Origin: Rhodoblastus sp052145335
GTDB lineage: Bacteria; Pseudomonadota; Alphaproteobacteria; Rhizobiales; Beijerinckiaceae
Assembly: GCF_052145335.1 (NCBI RefSeq)
Contig: NZ_JBKQOU010000336.1
Location: 1 to 8,462 of the forward strand
Reading direction: 5' to 3'
Length of the DNA: 8,462 bases
This document shows positions 6,677 to 8,462 of this stretch, in pieces. Each line of letters starts with the position of its first letter. The stretch's first letter is position 1. The notes under the pieces were generated by a model, which was given only the letters and a program-made list of their open reading frames with translations, was not told the DNA's origin and made no database searches. Made by a program: the position numbers and the translations under genes.

Positions 6677-6952
6677 TTACTTTCCTGCACGCATCAAAGC
6701 CCTGGGGGTCGACGCCGCCCCCCCTTTTTGAGCGGCTTTGGCGCTTTGACGGTCGATGATCGCAGCTGTCGGGCTCGCCTCCTCGCGTCCTGCCGCTTCG
6801 CGCGCGGCGACATAAGGCGCCTTGTGACCGCGATCCAACTTGCCGTCCCAATCCCACAGCACGAAATAATAATGCGCGGCGCTTTTGGGCGCCAGATCCG
6901 TGGGCAAGGCCTCCCATTGGCAGCTAGTCGCCAGAACAGTCGGGCGCTCCAA
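6677..6952 (-). mobile_element. Decayed fragment of an IS5-family transposase
   Basis: The minus-strand translation carries the mid-N-terminal part of an IS5-type (DUF4096-containing) DDE transposase: TSCQWEALPTDLAPKS, YYFVLWDWDGKLDR, YVAAREAAGREEASP, then TAAIIDRQSAKAAQKGG, which includes the first catalytic Asp in AAIID. The match continues as DPQGFDACRKV, but in another frame. The switch lies at a run of 5 A and 7 G (minus strand; 6718-6729), consistent with one extra base. Similarity stops near 6678: the expected GRKRH..VDTLGLLL block is missing, as are the N-terminus, the C-terminal half and any visible terminal repeats. It covers about 90 residues of a protein usually near 270. It is not functional and marks a past insertion or recombination between the CYTH-like and nitroreductase genes. 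Confidence 0.85.
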
Positions 6953-7018
6953 TCGTCTGCAACGACGGCGTCACTATCGCCAAGAAGTTGGATCTTAAGT
7001 ACAAGACAGCGATGCAGC

Positions 7019-7027
7019 GAGGAAGGA
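7019..7027 (+). promoter_or_regulatory. Ribosome binding site that decides the nitroreductase start
   Basis: GAGGAAGGA is 7 bases from ATG 7035 and 4 bases from the adjacent GTG 7032, which favours ATG 7035. Confidence 0.6.
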
Positions 7028-7034
7028 CAGCGTG

Positions 7035-7595
7035 ATGGACGTCACCCAAGCGATTTTCGGTCGACGGTCGGTGCGTGAATATACCGATGAGCCTGTCGAC
7101 GAGAGCTTAATCGGCAGTCTGATCCATGCCGCCACGCATGCCCCAAGCGCGGTCAACGCGCAGCCATGGGCGTTTACGGTGGTGCGCGACCAAAAGGCGC
7201 TCCATCGCATTTCAGATCAGGCCAAGTCCCATATGCTCACGACATTGGGCGGCAATCCCCATGCCGATCATTTTCGCTCCCACCTCAGCGACCCGAATTT
7301 TCATGTCTTTTATCATGCGCCCGCGCTCATGCTGATTTCCGCGATCGCCCAGGGCCCATGGATCGTCGAGGATTGCGCGCTGGCCGCCGAAAACCTGATG
7401 CTTGCCGCTTACGCGGCCGGGCTTGGCTCCTGCTGGATCGGATTCGCGCAAAGCTATCTCAACACTTCCGACGGGAAGGCGGACCTCGGCCTTCCGGCGG
7501 AATGGGTTCCCGTGGCGCCGATCATAATCGGTCATCCGAAAAGCGCCGTCGCGCCAGTCCCGCGCAAATCGCCGGAAATTCGGTGGGTGGGCTGA
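7035..7595 (+). CDS. Nitroreductase family protein (FMN-dependent oxidoreductase)
   Basis: This small flavin oxidoreductase of the nitroreductase superfamily typically uses NAD(P)H to reduce nitroaromatics, quinones or similar acceptors in the cytoplasm. The physiological substrate cannot be told from sequence. FMN phosphate-binding residues are in GRRSVREY (R10, R11, S12, R14), PSAVNAQPWAF (37-47) is the second flavin contact, and the AAYAAGLGSCWIGF segment (129-142) plus GHPKS form the C-terminal flavin region. The length of 186 aa is normal for the short subfamily. The start is ATG 7035, with a purine-rich ribosome site before it. The 82 bp upstream, to the IS fragment, contains no clear promoter. 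The 138 bp downstream, before the next start, is enough for a separate promoter. Confidence 0.9.
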   Translation: MDVTQAIFGRRSVREYTDEPVDESLIGSLIHAATHAPSAVNAQPWAFTVVRDQKALHRISDQAKSHMLTTLGGNPHADHFRSHLSDPNFHVFYHAPALMLISAIAQGPWIVEDCALAAENLMLAAYAAGLGSCWIGFAQSYLNTSDGKADLGLPAEWVPVAPIIIGHPKSAVAPVPRKSPEIRWVG

Positions 7596-7645
7596 CAAAC
7601 TGATTTGGCGCGCGACCGCGGCGCCGAAACCGCGCCGAGGCGCCC

Positions 7646-7659
7646 TTGCGACAGATCAA
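7646..7659 (+). promoter_or_regulatory. FixK/FNR-type box upstream of the S30AE/cold-shock gene
   Basis: TTGCGACAGATCAA fits the alphaproteobacterial FixK pattern TTG(A/C)-N6-(T/G)CAA exactly, and has the right half (ATCAA) of an FNR site. It is centred about 81 bp before the ATG at 7734. If class II spacing applies, transcription would begin near 7694. No strong -10 is visible. It implies low-oxygen control, by consensus only. Confidence 0.45.
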
Positions 7660-7733
7660 TGAGTTTTGTGGAACATGCTGCCAGCATCCGGGGTTGCGGG
7701 CAGGCGCGAAGTTTTGCGAGGAAGGGCAAGACC

Positions 7734-8300
7734 ATGCAAACGCCGACGGAAATCGCCTTTCAGCACTGCGAGCCATCCGAGACCATCCGCGCCGAGATCG
7801 ACGAACAGACGCAGCGTCTCGAAAAATTCAGCTCGCGGATCACGAGTTGCCATGTCGTGGTGACCAAATCCGCCGCGCGACACAAGCAGGGCGACCTTTT
7901 CAAGATCGACCTGCGCATCGCCATGCCGGGACACAAAGATGTCATCGTCGACAGATCGCACGAGGACGCGCCGGAACACGAGCATGCGGCGGTGGCCATC
8001 CGCGACGCCTTCGATGCGGCGATCCGGCAGATCGAGGACGTCGTCCGCGATTTGCGCGAGGAGGTGAAACAGCATCCGGCGCCCGATCATGGCCGCGTGG
8101 CTCGGTTCTTGGCCGGCGAGGATTGCGGCTTCATCGAAACGCCCGACGGCCGCGAAATCTATTTTCATCGCAATTCGGTGCTCGACGGAGACTTCGACCG
8201 CCTAACCGTCGGCTCGGAAGTTCGTTTCGTCGAGGAGCCCGGCGAAAAAGGCGCGCAGGCGAGCACGGTGCGCATGATCGGCAAGCATCACCTCGATTAG
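7734..8300 (+). CDS. S30AE (HPF/RaiA-type) ribosome-associated protein fused to a cold-shock domain
   Basis: This is predicted to bind ribosomes under stress or starvation. Residues 1-105 resemble the S30AE fold of hibernation factors HPF and RaiA: an HCEPSETIRAEIDEQTQRLEKF first helix, then the TSCHVVVTKS strand and FKIDLRIAMPGHKDVIV, and a HAAVAIRDAFDAAIRQIED second helix. Residues 119-183 form a cold-shock (OB-fold, RNA-binding) domain: GRVARFLAGEDCGFI with an RNP1-like GFI at 132-134, and EIYFH (141-145) as RNP2-like, then the VGSEVRF strand. The length is 188 aa. The start at 7734 is preferred because GAGGAAGGG lies 7 bases upstream; an upstream in-frame TTG (7605) would add an arginine-rich, unlike-family extension. 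Such fusions are known in Alphaproteobacteria, where they lack the long dimerisation tail of long HPF. A FixK-type box precedes it. Confidence 0.88.
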   Translation: MQTPTEIAFQHCEPSETIRAEIDEQTQRLEKFSSRITSCHVVVTKSAARHKQGDLFKIDLRIAMPGHKDVIVDRSHEDAPEHEHAAVAIRDAFDAAIRQIEDVVRDLREEVKQHPAPDHGRVARFLAGEDCGFIETPDGREIYFHRNSVLDGDFDRLTVGSEVRFVEEPGEKGAQASTVRMIGKHHLD

Positions 8301-8331
8301 CGCGGGCGCCTGGCGCAACGCGGCGCCCGCG
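8301..8331 (+). terminator. Strong GC-rich hairpin directly after the S30AE/cold-shock gene
   Basis: CGCGGGCGCC (8301-8310) and GGCGCCCGCG (8322-8331) form a perfect 10-bp stem with an 11-base loop. The loop can itself pair GCG (8313-8315) with CGC (8319-8321). It begins at the base after the stop codon. The sequence after it (GGGAATCTT) lacks a T-run, so it may end transcription inefficiently or protect the mRNA 3' end. Confidence 0.6.
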
Positions 8332-8448
8332 GGGAATCTTCATCGGCTTGCGCGACATGGCTGGACAATGTGGTCGCCAGCGTCGAGCATAAGGTATGGC
8401 CCGGGCGCGACGCCCAATGCCGCGATGAAGACATGAGGGGGATGCCAG

Positions 8449-8462
8449 ATGAGACTTTTTCT
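8449..8462 (+). CDS. Possible start of a downstream gene (cut by the window edge)
   Basis: An ATG at 8449 is preceded by GAGGGGG (8435-8441) with 7 bases spacing, a good ribosome site. Only M-R-L-F and part of the next codon are visible. ATGs at 8442 and 8433, in another frame that also stays open to the edge, are alternatives. No function can be given. Confidence 0.35.

Noticed and set aside
7605..7733. TTG-initiated 43-residue extension of the S30AE/cold-shock protein
   Set aside because: Arg-rich and unlike the family, and it would run through the FixK-type box. ATG 7734 has a strong ribosome site.
1..8462. CRISPR arrays, tRNA or rRNA genes, tandem repeats
   Set aside because: No regularly spaced direct repeats, tRNA-like cloverleaf or rRNA-like segments were noticed on either strand.

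Overview
The window is GC-rich, gene-dense bacterial DNA. Codon use, a PLP-dependent short-type alpha-glucan phosphorylase, an S30AE/cold-shock fusion protein and FixK/FNR-like sites all point to an alphaproteobacterium, probably of the order Hyphomicrobiales. No ribosomal or other taxonomic marker is present, so this is an inference.

Layout. (1) 1-84 is the tail of an acyl-carrier-protein-like gene. It overlaps by ATGA the start of an alpha-glucan (glycogen) phosphorylase, 81-2584. That gene appears to have lost one base near 171-172: the N-terminal and main coding parts are both recognisable but lie in different frames. (2) 2585-2838 is intergenic, with a FNR/FixK-like half-conserved site and an AT-rich palindrome. 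It precedes a small unrecognised gene, 2839-3258. (3) 3318-5748 is a divergent cluster. A radical SAM enzyme (AmrS type) and an Mth938/DUF498 protein are on the minus strand, and a MEMO1-like protein B is on the plus strand. The divergent starts are 45 bp apart. These are two of the three AmmeMemoRadiSam components; the third, AMMECR1, is not in the window. (4) 5968-6567 encodes a probable CYTH-like protein with an atypical N-terminal motif. (5) 6568-7034 has no intact gene and holds a decayed IS5-family transposase fragment on the minus strand. (6) 7035-7595 is a nitroreductase. 7734-8300 is a ribosome-hibernation (S30AE) plus cold-shock fusion, with a FixK-type box upstream and a perfect 10-bp hairpin downstream. 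A new gene may begin at the right edge.

How the parts may work together. Glucan mobilisation, an accessory ACP, a ribosome-hibernation factor and a flavin nitroreductase fit a survival or low-oxygen programme, and the FixK-like boxes agree with that. The AmmeMemoRadiSam/Mth938 block is the least understood part. Its biochemical role is not established, and its Mth938 gene is clearly less GC-rich than its surroundings, which suggests separate ancestry.
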